The notes beneath the pieces were generated by a model. It saw only the letters and a program-made list of their open reading frames with translations, searched no databases and was not told the DNA's origin. Of a stretch of 64,000 nt of DNA, positions 63,803 through 64,000 are shown piece after piece (the first letter of the stretch is position 1; every line of letters begins with the position of its first letter). The DNA is from Desulfopila sp. IMCC35006 (GTDB taxonomy: Bacteria; Desulfobacterota; Desulfobulbia; Desulfobulbales; Desulfocapsaceae), in contig NZ_SWCM01000013.1 in the NCBI RefSeq assembly GCF_005116645.1, positions 1 to 64,000 on the forward strand, given 5' to 3'. A program made the position numbers and the translations under genes.

Positions 63803-64000
63803 TCATGATGCAGGATTGAACGAGCCGACGACATCGAATTTCAGGCTGCCATTTTCAAGCGATACCATCACGCTTTGGTTAATAATTCTCTCATCCAGCA
63901 GCTCGTTGACGACATATTCGCCCGCGACGGCAACAAGCTCGGGGTTACACTGCAGGCTGAATATCCGCGCTGTAGTATCACCGTGTATACCGGCCAGGGC
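63803..64000 (-). CDS. minC: Septum site-determining protein MinC, C-terminal part
   Basis: The last 65 codons of minC enter from the window edge. The C-terminal MinC beta-helix end is recognisable (AGIHGDTTARIFSLQ, NPELVAVAGEY), with a distinct tail ending in FNPAS. It blocks FtsZ assembly when bound to MinD. The minC-minD-minE order is standard. Confidence 0.92.
   Translation of the reverse strand, partial: ALAGIHGDTTARIFSLQCNPELVAVAGEYVVNELLDERIINQSVMVSLENGSLKFDVVGSFNPAS

Noticed and set aside
1-64000. CRISPR arrays, rRNA genes and complete insertion sequences
   Set aside because: No regularly spaced repeats, no rRNA sequence and no transposase gene were recognised. The match to the 16S 3' tail at 17531-17540 is a Shine-Dalgarno site, not rRNA.

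Overview
The window looks like a chromosome segment of a Gram-negative, probably sulfate-reducing Desulfobacterota bacterium, most likely near Desulfobulbales. This is inferred from gene content (LptA/LptB, sigma-54, an arg-dap cluster, tripartite TRAP transport, HD-GYP and hybrid-kinase signalling, minCDE) and general protein resemblance; no search was run. It has two visibly different halves.

Positions 1 to about 22,460 are accessory DNA, AT-richer, gene-sparse and full of intergenic hairpins and gene remnants. The right edge is a tRNA-Leu(CAA) gene with a P4-type tyrosine integrase at its 3' side, the classic arrangement of an integrated genomic island. Reading leftward, the island carries an unknown 464-residue protein, an AlpA-type regulator, two small unknown genes, a MobA/MobL relaxase, a VirD4/TraG coupling protein (mobilisation genes without a secretion apparatus), then a very large Cap4-like nuclease/STAND NTPase with a small overlapping partner gene that together look like an Avs-type anti-phage system. 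Further left lie a membrane-bound alpha/beta hydrolase, an IHF/HU protein, a secreted thermonuclease with a Cys-rich tail, an HNH nuclease, a Rha-like phage remnant and a PAS protein. No left attachment site was recognised, so the island may continue beyond the window.

Positions 22,461 to 64,000 are core chromosome, more GC-rich and densely packed. A long minus-strand cluster runs argB, argD, an argF-like gene, argG, argH, a fibronectin-type lipoprotein gene, dapF, dapA, dapB, folK, a metal-binding membrane protein, a transaldolase-like aldolase, a lytic transglycosylase and tRNA-Leu. It combines arginine and lysine/diaminopimelate synthesis. The argF-like protein has lost the active-site motifs of ornithine carbamoyltransferase. 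Divergent from argB are lptA, lptB, rpoN and a WYL regulator, then a lipoprotein and a complete TatT-type TRAP transporter operon. Next come hpt, panC, an HD-GYP response regulator coupled to a PhnD-type hybrid kinase, universal stress proteins, an ArgA-like acetyltransferase, an M20 deacylase followed by a beheaded livF remnant, an ankyrin lipoprotein, a second HD-GYP protein, a pseudopilin, a ClC channel, a SagB-type oxidoreductase, an amino-acid permease and minC-minD-minE.

The most interesting points are the Avs-like defence pair, the degenerate argF in an otherwise normal arginine operon, two genes whose best ribosome-binding site points to a non-AUG/GUG/UUG start (relaxase AUA, panC AUU), and several families of long palindromic intergenic elements.
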